From the NCBI GenBank assembly GCA_018105865.1, contig CM030848.1:10043801-10107800 (forward strand): a DNA stretch of 64,000 nucleotides, given 5' to 3'. The translations under genes and the position numbers were made by a program. The notes beneath the pieces were generated by a model that was given only the letters and a program-made list of their open reading frames with translations, was not told where the DNA came from and did no database searches. This document shows positions 37,668-61,075 of this stretch, piece by piece (positions within the stretch are counted from its first letter, which is position 1; each line of letters begins with the position of its first letter). Source of the DNA: Metaphire vulgaris (lineage: Eukaryota > Annelida > Clitellata > Crassiclitellata > Megascolecidae).

Positions 37668-40171
37668 AAATTATATATATACAATCCATTTGCATTCAGT
37701 GCTGGATCCAATAAATTTCTAGTATCATATAAAATTTGCATGCATTATTGCAGAGCTTTGCATAAAACAACATCATAATGTAAAAGCAGGAAACAAGGAA
37801 ACAGGACATACAGAGCAACGTGTACTGCACACAGGGATAACCAGGTACTAGGATATAAGTTTGGTGCAAATAGTCCTAATTGAAACAGACAGATCTACTC
37901 CAAAGGCAAAAAGCAACTGCATAAGGGATTGAGCCTCATTAACTTTTGTGTCTGCCTAAATTGTGGCAGCGGATTCAATTCTCTGTCAAGAAGAACAGGA
38001 AAAGCAAATGAGTAAAAATCATTACTAGAATTTCATTTGCTAGAGCAAATCAACCTTAACAGTGGTCTCATCTTGAGAGGAGTAGTTTCGCAGCATAGCA
38101 GCATCTCTTTCTCTTCGCTTGCATTCATCCAACCATGACTCCAATGCTTCTGTATCCAAATTTAGAGCTGACTTCATTTTATTAAGCCTTTCTTCTTCTC
38201 TAACAAGAGTTACCTGTGAAAATGAAACTATCATCCTAAACTGTACAAGTGTAATCGAACTATCGATGTTAAAATAATTGACAGCAAAGAAATTCCAACA
38301 CCCATAATACTCCCAGCTTCGTTTTTAATATAATGCAATTAATTTACTTATACATGCAGCAGCCTATGTTCACCTCAAACACATGACTACATTCAGATAT
38401 TCTTTTCATTTCCTTCTCGAGCTGTAAAATTTCACGCTGATAACGATCTCTTTCCTGAATGAATATCTTTGTCAGATGCTGCTCCGATTGAATCTCCTTC
38501 TCTCGAACGTGAATCAGATACTTAAAAGAAAGAAAAGGATTACCGGTACTGTCACATGTACAACTAACTTTATTCTGGTTGGTACTAATATTGCAGAAAA
38601 CGAGCAGAGGCAAAACAAAATTTAGAAGCTCAAAATACCAATAAATCAAAGAAAATTCAGAAGTCAACAAAATTTCACAACATGCAATGCTACAGTGAGA
38701 GCATTGGAAGGCTACCATAATCCCTTCAACAACAACTCTGTAAAGTTGTCTGCTTTTAATCTACTGACCGTAGATAAATAAAACACACATAATTTTTAAT
38801 TTAAATTTCTCAAACAAACAATAGACTAAGCACAAAATCATAGCATCTAAATTTATATATATATGCATATATATATATATATGCATGTATATATATAGAT
38901 AGATTAATAATATATATATATATATATAACTGAAAATTTTGTACACTTATACTTATTATCTTTCCATTCAACTAACTGACCCAGGTATAATGAAGTTCCT
39001 GCTTCACATTCTTCTTATGCTCCAATAAAAGTGAAACTTTTGCATCATTGACATCAAAATGCTTTTGAATGCTTTCTAACTTTTCTTCCTGCTTCTGAAT
39101 CTAAATATCAATGCATGTACTAACAGTTCAGAAGAAGTAATCCCAAAATTATTGTATCAACAAGGGAAAGATTTTTCAAAGATGCTTCATTTCCAGCATA
39201 CAGTAAGATTGACCTCACCTATATTAAGGCAACTAATTTTTAAAACTATCTTATAGTGTCTTTTGTCACTTTTTCTCACAAGATCTTCAACTGAGGTTTG
39301 TAATGATTGCTCTCCTTTATAATTAAATGAAAGCCTTTTACTGATCACGATCTTTGATCTTGATCTTTTACTTGCATTCATATATATAGTGCTGCATCTT
39401 GCATCATTGATTTGCCAGATAATTTCATTTTATTAAATTTAACTCAAATAAACAGTTTTATAGTCCAAACATCACTGTGGTCAGAGCATTCACTGTCATT
39501 TATTTTCTTTTCAATTTAGTTATATTTATGTAATTTATAGAACTATGGTTTGTTCTTCCAATAATGATGAAATTAGCTAATAATTATGGCATGGAATGGT
39601 ATTAGCCATTGGGGGGAAATTATGATTATTATAGATCCATTAATTGTGGTATACCTTTTAGTCTAGTTTCTTTAAGGTCTTGTTTCATAAGTTACTTAAT
39701 ATTTTATCTTCAGAATAACATAATTGCGCTAATCTGCAATTATTAGTGTTATTATTTCATTGTTAATGATAAGCAAAAGTATCAATCTATGACAGTTAAA
39801 TGGTTTGAAATTAGACATTGAAGGTCAGAGAAACTCAAATAAACAGTTTTATAGTCCAAACATCACTGTGGTCATAGCATTCACTGTCATTTATTTTCTT
39901 TTCAATTTAGTTATATTTATGTAAATTTGAAACACCTCAAACATTTTACATGTGTTAATGCCTAATGGTGGCTCTGATCAACACACTTTCACATTAGATG
40001 GCAGAAAGACAGGAAATGGCCACCATGCAGCCAATTATTTATATCTTGACTTCTGATCTTCATACTTACCTCGCATTCCAGAGCCCTGTTTTCTTCATTG
40101 GCAACAGGCAAACCAAAGTTATTATCCCAGTTGAGCTGTGCAAGGACTTGGGAATAGAAATTTGAAGGCAT
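23258..40171 (-). CDS. CCDC39: CCDC39, axonemal 96-nm ruler coiled-coil protein (22 exons, one frame break)
   Basis: With CCDC40, CCDC39 (algal FAP59) forms the molecular ruler that sets the 96-nm repeat of motile cilia and docks inner dynein arms and the nexin-dynein regulatory complex. Exons in transcript order: 40070-40171, 38981-39100, 38374-38520, 38055-38213, 37038-37130, 35780-35908, 35302-35493, 34458-34561, 33035-33272, 31552-31641, 30931-31098, 29572-29709, 28819-29075, 28175-28247, 27346-27481, 26477-26493 (tentative), 25952-26058, 25128-25199, 24523-24591, 24225-24287, 23634-23750, 23258-23485. About 939 residues; human CCDC39 is 941. Family marks: N-terminal PVANEEN, KNVKQEL, a TEALESWLDE block (human QALEAWLEE), DLMADHNLLK (human DLMIEDNLLK), and a Ser/Arg-rich end after QAGLLLP (human QSGLELP). 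The rest is heptad coiled coil. One base is missing in an A-run (T on plus, 27418-27422). The C-terminus has an 18-base Cys-Ser-Ser-Arg-Ser repeat. Confidence 0.94.
23948..24078 (-). mobile_element. tRNA-derived SINE (reverse copy) in a CCDC39 intron
   Basis: Reverse complement of the family at 27731-27862 and 29432-29562: a head with tRNA-like box A (gcagagtggac) and box B (ggttcaagtc), then the shared tail ...caggcagtaatg...taagccactttag... It is a diverged copy. Confidence 0.75.
25610..25938 (+). mobile_element. LINE 3' end (L2/CR1-like) with (ATTG)n tail
   Basis: Plus-strand translation of 25680-25800 reads ...IPKLWNSLPTSLR... then ...FISGLKTHLF..., the usual C-terminus of L2/CR1/Jockey-like reverse-transcriptase ORFs, followed by about 140 bp of non-coding tail and (GATT)n at 25920-25936. 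It is inserted antisense in a CCDC39 intron, with its tail about 15 bp from the exon at 25952. Other copies: 2311-2480, 15848-16020, 31240-31410, 54296-54560. Confidence 0.8.
27731..27862 (+). mobile_element. tRNA-derived SINE in a CCDC39 intron
   Basis: Box A-like tggcagagtgagtta and box B gggttcaagccccc are spaced as in a tRNA, followed by a tail with ...cccctagtg...acaggcagtaatgcctcctaagccactttaaatcac. The tRNA-like part cannot fold into a full cloverleaf with matching acceptor ends, so this is a SINE head and not a tRNA gene. Sister copy at 29432-29562. Confidence 0.85.
29432..29562 (+). mobile_element. tRNA-derived SINE abutting a CCDC39 splice donor
   Basis: Near-identical to the copy at 27731-27862, with clearer boxes (tggcagagtgggtta; gcgggttcaagcccc). 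Its 3' tail ends about 10 bp from the exon boundary at 29572, so the intron sequence just downstream of the donor of that minus-strand exon is SINE-derived. Confidence 0.88.
30287..30627 (+). mobile_element. LINE ORF2 C-terminal fragment (GRPKRRW type), copy A
   Basis: Encodes a decayed RxxWTGHILRM...GRSKGRPKRRWVD...EEDL...AGLNLNGK...EI...DRELW...GHSW peptide, the common C-terminal extension of several non-LTR retrotransposon clades. It ends in (ACCTG)n repeats. It lies antisense in a CCDC39 intron. Copies B and C are at 34862-35223 and 41697-42205; the clade cannot be fixed from this tail. Confidence 0.75.
30820..30925. repeat. (AATA)n/(ATCA)n/(GTCA)n array next to a CCDC39 exon
   Basis: Compound tetranucleotide array ending about 5 bp from the donor dinucleotide of the exon at 30931-31098 (minus strand). 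It probably began as the 3' tail of a retroelement. Confidence 0.85.
31240..31410 (+). mobile_element. LINE 3'-end fragment (L2/CR1-like)
   Basis: Shares the block ...ggatttggagcgccatcggttgatgctcc...gtggcgctatagaagtt... with the copy at 25610-25938 and ends in (AGATT)n. It is antisense in a CCDC39 intron. Confidence 0.7.
31795..32365. mobile_element. Possible Helitron-like non-autonomous element
   Basis: It begins after a TA run with tcatattaagatcc...tctctctgtctgtt, contains internal direct repeats (gactattggtagacggtttag twice; tattggtaacaattgttcg twice), and ends ...actgcgagcgaagcgagcatctttctag followed by another TA run. A short GC-rich imperfect hairpin just before CTAG, with insertion in TA-rich DNA and no target duplication, is how Helitron-type ends look, but no rolling-circle protein is present. 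Confidence 0.4.
33904..34181. mobile_element. hAT-like MITE (CAGAGGTGTAGCG termini) in a CCDC39 intron
   Basis: Left CAGAGGTGTAGCGAAGG and right CCCTCGCTACGCCTCTG are inverted, with inner ccccgggcgcc blocks also inverted. Flanking duplication is unclear: CCGTGGTG precedes the left end, and the same 8 bases occur 7 bp beyond the right end. The interior has two similar ...ttttttgctcgtcag... segments. Non-coding. Confidence 0.65.
34862..35223 (+). mobile_element. LINE ORF2 C-terminal fragment (GRPKRRW type), copy B
   Basis: The best preserved copy: an open frame from about 34941 to 35213 with RMEGIRNPKRIFNYKSEG, GRPKRRWVDGLEEDMNLAG, TLEEIAEDRELW and AGHSW, ending in (ACCTG)n. It ends about 80 bp from the CCDC39 exon at 35302-35493, antisense to the gene. 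Confidence 0.8.
37187..37305 (-). mobile_element. tRNA-derived SINE, degraded reverse copy
   Basis: Reverse complement of the SINE family at 27731 and 29432: the tail (...tttaaagtggcttatgaaacattactgc...) is recognisable and box B is recognisable as the antisense of ggttcaatt. It is more diverged than the other copies. Confidence 0.65.
37615..37663. repeat. (AT)n microsatellite
   Basis: An uninterrupted AT run of about 49 bp in a CCDC39 intron. Frames through it give Ile-Tyr repeats only. Confidence 0.95.
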
Positions 40172-40750
40172 CTTCAGTCAACATTACACAAATAATTTTA
40201 TTTAGAAACATTTTTCATACAACACAACACATCAGTGTGTGGTGCATATAACATTACATGGTACAGTTGGCCCGACAATACTTTATGAACATTTATCATC
40301 ACGGTTGGATAAGGTAGCTCTTTTTAGTGTGGCACATATGGCTGTGGAAGCGCCTGTGGATACATCCCTGGAACCTGGTAAAATTATACCTCTTCTCCTC
40401 TCTCCATGGCCCTAATTTGCATGAATTTGTTGCCTAGATACAAAAAGCATGGATTATAAGCTAGTTGGTCTGACTATCAAGTAAGGTCAATTCTTGACAA
40501 GGAAGAACTATTACATTTCTATACTACATTCGTGTACACCTTCAGGTCATTCAACTGCACATCTTACACAGCCATATGGATGAATACATTGATAATATAT
40601 TGATTTTCGTGATTCTGTCACCTAGATGTAAAAACAGTAATCAAATATCTGGTAGTTAGTTGAGCTGACTGCATTAGACACTAGTGCATGGTCAATAGCT
40701 GACAGAGAAGAATTGTGACTTTTCTTTATCATCTTCTTGTAGGCCTTCAG

Positions 40751-40936
40751 CAGTGGCGGCTCTACATGGGAGGTCGGGGGGCCCGCACCCTATTGAATGC
40801 CTAGCTCCAGTGGCCCCCATGTTGGGACCATATACCTACTACTACATATCTATCAACAAATGGCTGGCCCCATGCTTATAAGTTGCCACCTCAACGCCCC
40901 CCTCCTCCCACTTGTCAAATCCTGGAGCCGCCACTG
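40751..40936. mobile_element. hAT MITE, CAGTGGCGGCTC family, copy 1
   Basis: Inverted CAGTGGCGGCTC / GAGCCGCCACTG termini, 186 bp, with perfect 8-bp duplications GCCTTCAG at 40743-40750 and 40937-40944. One of five copies here (others at 50541, 51653, 53819, 55812), each with its own 8-bp duplication. It inserted into the second unit of a local tandem duplication. Confidence 0.95.
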
Positions 40937-41004
40937 GCCTTCAGGTCATTCCGCCGCATATCTTGCTCAGCCACGTGACGCTGCTAAAAACAGAGACCCA
41001 ATGG

Positions 41005-41319
41005 GGTGACCCGTCAAATGCGCGACCGACATTTGCGCACCGACATTTGCGCTCCGACATTTGCGCGACAATACCTGTGCGCCGACATTTGCGCGCCGAT
41101 ATTTGCGCGATATTAGTTGATACAATATATGATACAATTGGGGTTAGGGTTAGAGTTCAGGTTAGATTTTGGGTTATGATTAAGACTATGGTTACTAAAG
41201 CACAGATGACTTTTAACTTAGGCCTATATAGAGCAATTCGTGCATCGCTCGAAATAAGCGCAAATGTCGGTCGCGCAAATGTCGGCGCGCAAATGTCGGT
41301 GCGCAGATGGCGGTGAACC
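41005..41319. mobile_element. Foldback element with tandem CGACATTTGCGC repeats and telomere-like core
   Basis: Flanked by 8-bp duplications CCCAATGG (40997-41004, 41320-41327). The ends GGTGACCCGTCAAATGCGC and (right end inverted) GGTTCACCGCCATCTGCGC match imperfectly. The left arm carries about five direct repeats of a CCGACATTTGCGC unit, and the right arm carries about three in inverted orientation, so each strand can fold into a long stem. The loop contains ggggttagggttagag. No coding capacity. Confidence 0.88.
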
Positions 41320-41696
41320 CCCAATGGAGCGGGGCCCTTTAGACTTCCGGAGTCCTGGCTCTGTGCCATCGGACCACATCATTGCCGTTATACCATCACT
41401 GCTCGAGAAAGACATTTAAACTTTGATTTTAAGTCAGTAGGCTTAAATACAGTATTAAATTTGTCTTGTAGGCCTAATCCAATATAAATACAAAATTGCC
41501 ATATAAAAATTAGTTACGTGTATAGCCTACCCTCACTTGGCTTTATCGGAGAACACGTAACAATTTCTTGATTTTATTTTAAAAATCCATTTTAATTTAA
41601 TTTAATATAATTTAAAATCAACGTTCGTTTTCGCTAGCAGTCTGTAATATCCGTTGCCGGGTACAAGCAATATTGTAGCGCCGCCATAAATATCTA

Positions 41697-42205
41697 ACCA
41701 GGTCAAGTTAGGTCTTCGTCCTCCAGCTGTGTCCAACTATCGACTTCTCCGTGCCATCTCTCCAAAGTTCTCTGTGCTTTGCTATTTCTTCCAAAGTCAT
41801 TTGGTGCCTTCCGTCGTCAGTTTTTCCGTTGAGATTCAGTCCTGCCGAGTACGGTTTTATCCAGACTCCAGGCCTTTAGGTGTGGAGGGGGGAAATTGAG
41901 GCTTTCGGGGGGGGGATCGACTTGGTTGGAGGGGAAAGGCACAGTTCAATGCAACATTTGTGTAAGTGCTGAGATTTTGGGGGGATTTTGAGGTTGGGGG
42001 GGGGGGGAATCTCCCTCCTAATAGGCCTGTTACCTGTATAAAACACTGGTATTGCCACGTGCAGATCTTCTTAAAATAGTCCGCCCATCGTCTTTTCGGT
42101 CTTCCTTTAGATCTTCCCCCTCTGGTTTGTAGTAGAAAATTCGTTTTGGGTTTCTTATTTCATCCATTCTGAGTACGTGTCCGGTCCATTTCATTCATCT
42201 CTTTC
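41697..42205 (-). mobile_element. LINE C-terminal fragment copy C, split by a nested MITE
   Basis: Antisense match to copies A and B in two pieces, about 41697-41850 (aggtcttcgtcctccagctg...cctgcc) and about 42060-42205 (gcccatcgtcttttcggtc...ctttctgat). Between them is a relative of the 71-239 MITE (ttttatccagactccaggcc ... tataaaacactgg). This shows the order of insertion: LINE first, MITE second. Confidence 0.75.
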
Positions 42206-42210
42206 TGATT

Positions 42211-42668
42211 GGGGTCGTCCATAAATTACGTCACGCGGTTGGGAAGGGGGTGTCCGGCCATTTGTTACGAAGTGTGACGACAGAGGATTTCCTAAATGTG
42301 ACGTCACGCAAAAAATTAATTAGGTCGTGACCTTTGACCTTTTTGCTTGTCAGGAATATTTTGGAGAGGAAAAATACAAATTTCGAGAGGAAAAATACAA
42401 GGATGTTGTTACGTCATATTTTAGCGGATCTGACTTTTTGTTACGACGCGTTACAAAGAGGGAGGGGCCGAAGGGGTAAAAAACTGCCAAAATCGCTTAA
42501 CGTCATTTATGGACGACCTCTTGTCAAGACTTTTCGGAAGGCGAAAAGGGGTGGGGTCACCCGTTGTGACGTCGTATTTTAGGGGTCTGACGTTTTGTTA
42601 CGTCGCGTTACGTGGAGGGGGGGGGTAAAAAGTGCCAACATCGCGTGACGTAATTTATGGACGACCCC
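42211..42668. mobile_element. MITE with GGGGTCGTCCATAAATTACG termini, copy 1
   Basis: Left GGGGTCGTCCATAAATTACG and right CGTAATTTATGGACGACCCC are perfectly inverted, with TT on both sides. An internal ...cgtcatttatggacgacctc at about 42499-42520 repeats the right end, so the element seems to hold a partial duplication of its right half. A second complete copy is at 60680-61075 (flanked by AA), with a fragment at about 54774-54880. The superfamily is not certain from ends alone. Confidence 0.85.
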
Positions 42669-43299
42669 TTACTTCCATGATACTCGATTGCTATGAAGGT
42701 TCTAACAACGTTTCGGAATTCGTATTTAGATTATTGACGTGGCCACGGGAGGAGCAAGAAAGGCCCGACCCCTATTTGAGCTGGAATCGGTGGTGTCGCC
42801 AGAGGCCGGCATTGTTTCTGCAATTTGTCTAAGACTGCGTTTAAACTATAGGCCTAGTAAGCTTATCAACTTCTAGGCTAAATTAGTCTATCGTGCTATT
42901 TGGCTAATTAGGGATGCCAATCAGGTCTATGCGATCGCATATTTAACAAATTTTCTTAATGCGCCGCATTTTCTTCCGTTTTCCGCACATGCGATTTCTG
43001 CATAAATATGCGGCAATTTTATCCGCATTTTAGCTATTTTCGTCACATGTGCGTCATTTTTTTGCTATTTTCCTAATAATATAGCCCGTGTTTTATACCG
43101 AAAAATACCGTGATTTTCGGAAATATGCGAAGTGAAATAGGCGTATAAATGGGAAATTTAGGCGCATAAATGCGAAATGTCCACATTTTCCCCGGCATGT
43201 TTAGTAGGACCTCTGAGTGTTGCATAGTTTCCGAAAAATCGTCGCAATAAACCGGCAGCCCTAATTAGGCCTTTGCAAAGTGCATTCGTTATCATCATC

Positions 43300-43895
<596 letters not shown>

Positions 43896-44992
43896 ATTTG
43901 ATAATAAGACGTTGGATTTTATCTCAAGCGCCATAAACAAGATAAGATCAAGTTATACATGTTTTTACAATAAATTACAGTATTAAAGCTGTAGGCCTAA
44001 TTATCAGTTCACATGTGTCATTCCTTCCCTTAGATAATTGTTCAGTTCTGCAATAGCCTAACTAAACTCAGACCAAAATGTAGGCCTACACAACAAATAC
44101 GAATAAATTAGCAAATAAGTTAATATATTCATCGAATCAGTGAACAAATGTCAAAACTGTGTAGGCCTACTATAGGCTAAAAGCAAACGAGTCTTGAAAG
44201 ACTCCCCTTAATGTATGAACAAGGGATATTTCTACACACACACCCTAACACCCTCCCAGCACTCCCCCCCCCATTTGAGGTCGACACCCCCAAAATTTGG
44301 TAATGTGACAATGGTATGCATACAAAATGCATACTAATTAGCTCCGGACACCTCCACAATTTGAGGTCGACACCCGCTAAATTCACACTCCTAGAAATAT
44401 CCCTGGTTTGAAGTCTTTCATGACCAGACAAATCAAATCGACGTAGGCCTACTTCTATATTTTTAATCACACGGTTCAAGTATTCGATTAAAATTACAGT
44501 CTCATGCGCTTGAACTTACAGTAACTCCCATACAGCAGGCCTAATCACGAATGTTGAACTTCAGCAGGTCAACCTGTGTTGTCTACGGCCAAATTTCGGT
44601 CATTAGGGTTTAATACTGTAGATGTCCAGCGATGCAGACAGTTACAGAAGACCTCAATGAGAGCGGATTCAAAAGATAGCGCCACCAGACCCTCAGAGAG
44701 TGGAGTATGGGGGGGGGGAGCAAATGCTCATGGGCCAGGCGATTTGTAGGTGCCGGGGCGGGCCCGCAATAAACTCACCTTATGCAACAGTTATGATTGA
44801 ATGGCAGAAAGTCTCGTCAACCAATAAACGGTCCTCGCCTGTAAACTTTTCCTACGTATTCTCCACATTGTTTTTGCAATCATTGAATTTTGAGGACTTT
44901 AATTTATAGACGTCTTCGCTACAACTATATTAATACAATAGTATCTTTTCCTAATCTGTCTCATAAACCTACGTGTAAGGCATGTTAGGGGC

Positions 44993-45169
44993 CAGGGTGC
45001 GATTTGTGACCTGGAGCAGTGGGAGGGGGAATACGTCGAGCTTGAGGGGGTGTAGTTGTTGGGGAAGTGTAGCAGTGGGGGGTGTAGTGGTGGAGGATGT
45101 AGCAATAGGGGGGATGCAGTTGGGCAGTGGGGGGGGGAATCCCTCCTTCCCCCTACAAATCGCGCCCTG
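44993..45169. mobile_element. hAT MITE, CAGGGTGCGATTTGT termini
   Basis: Left CAGGGTGCGATTTGT and right ACAAATCGCGCCCTG are near-perfect inverted repeats, flanked by 8-bp duplications TTAGGGGC (44985-44992, 45170-45177). The 177-bp element has a G-rich interior with degenerate GGGTGTAG-type repeats on the plus strand. Confidence 0.9.
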
Positions 45170-45344
45170 TTAGGGGCCCATGACTGATCTGCCCAGGGGC
45201 CCGGATTTTCTGTCGAAAGGCCTGATCGGCAGTATATATATATTGATTCCGCTAAAATGGTTCAACAAAACTTTAATTATGATCTGACGTCGTTCGTAGT
45301 AGCTAGCGTCTCTAAATGTCAGAGTACCTCGAATGCTCATTTTG

Positions 45345-45500
45345 GAGAGAGTCGACCCTGCCTTGGACGAGTCGTCAACCCGGGTTCGATCCCCGGACAA
45401 TCAAACGTTTACCGACGCAGAGTAGACAATAATGCGACATGCACACTGCACAGCACTTTGGTGACCACTGATTTATTGGCAAAGCGCTACATAAAATGAA
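45345..45500 (+). mobile_element. Possible tRNA-derived SINE
   Basis: gggttcgatccccgg at about 45382-45396 is a textbook tRNA box B/T-arm with its stem, but no matching box A sits at the right distance and no cloverleaf closes. The segment ends with ...gcaaagcgctacataaaat, like several retroelement tails here. Confidence 0.45.
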
Positions 45501-46110
45501 GATTCAGAGAATTAGATTCTCTGCGTTCTTATACTTTTTTGCCTATGTGCAACGTTGTCGTATTCGGATCGGGACCGGTCGTCAGATTCGTCCAAAACCA
45601 GTGAGTAGTAGGTAGTAGGGGTAGGGGTAGTATATACAGTGTAGATGGGGAAAAACGCACCGGATAGTAGATTTTAAAGCATTTGAGACTACGACCTTTT
45701 TGCTCGTCAAGACTTTTGGACCAACAAATATAAAAGTGCCCCCCCTATTCCGAAATCTTGGCTACGCCACTGATGTGAAAGCATATACTGTATAGATATA
45801 CATGTGTGTATAATGTATATATATATATAATATATATAGAACTATATCTATATATGAGATGCGACTATGTAATGCCTTATTCACTGGGCTCAGTAATCGC
45901 TCGCACGTAGCAAAAATACATTTCTCGTTAATACTTTCCCAGAATATAGGCCTATATTATTCATACAACTGCATGGTGGCGAACAGGCGTTAACTAATTA
46001 GCTCACGTGACCCCGGTAGATGGAATGGCAATTCAACACCCGTCTACGAAACAAGGGCCTTCCCTGCTCGAAAGCTCTCCCTCTGACCTACGACCCGGGT
46101 CGTAGCCAGT

Positions 46111-60401
<14,291 letters not shown>

Positions 60402-60679
60402 CTAAAACAGATTTCAAACGAAATTATTTCATCATTCTTGAGTTTAAACATTCAACAATATTATTATTTTGTGACAAATTGTAGATTGCACGTGACTCAA
60501 TGCCAGGTTGCCACGCGCTAACTGCATGCACCGATGGGCATCGGAATGAGAGGCCTGGTGTTGCTGCTATAAATATAGCGTCCAGACGGGCCCTCATCCC
60601 CTACGTAACCGACGGCATGCGTAACCGGATGGGCATCGGAATGAGAGGTCGAGCATGGTGTTGCTGCTATAAATATAAA

Positions 60680-61075
60680 GGGGTCGTCCATAAATTACGT
60701 AACGCGATTTTTTTTGCACGATTTTTACCTACCGATTATCCCGAATTACGTAACGCGACGTTAACAAAACGTCAGACCATAAAAATATGACGTAACAACG
60801 GGCCAAAAGACTCCCTCCCATTTTCGTCTTAATGAAAAGTCTTGACAAGTCAAAAAAGTTCATCCTTGTAATTTTTCCTCTCGAAAACCCTGACAATCAG
60901 AAAGAGGTCGATTAAGTATCGTCAGCACTTGCGGCCGATTACCGATTGTTCCGATTGTTTTTTGCGTTACGTCACATTTATCGGACCTTAAAATTTTTTC
61001 GTCGGGCCCCCGTCGTCACACTCCGTAACAAATGGCCGGGCTCCTAACCGCGTTGCGTAATTTATGGACGACCCC
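60680..61075. mobile_element. MITE with GGGGTCGTCCATAAATTACG termini, copy 2
   Basis: 396 bp, perfectly inverted 20-bp ends, AA on both sides. The second of a direct repeat pair (...gatgggcatcggaatgagag...ctataaatata) ends right at its left end. Confidence 0.88.

Noticed and set aside
40428..40442. X-box (RFX site) upstream of CCDC39
   Set aside because: Only the left half GTTGCC fits; the right half does not match the consensus.
41139..41165. Telomere or chromosome end
   Set aside because: Only two or three degenerate TTAGGG-like units, inside a transposon with target duplications.
41000..41400. Chimeric contig with a join near 41 kb, suggested by changed composition
   Set aside because: The same SINE tails, LINE families and MITEs occur on both sides of the boundary.
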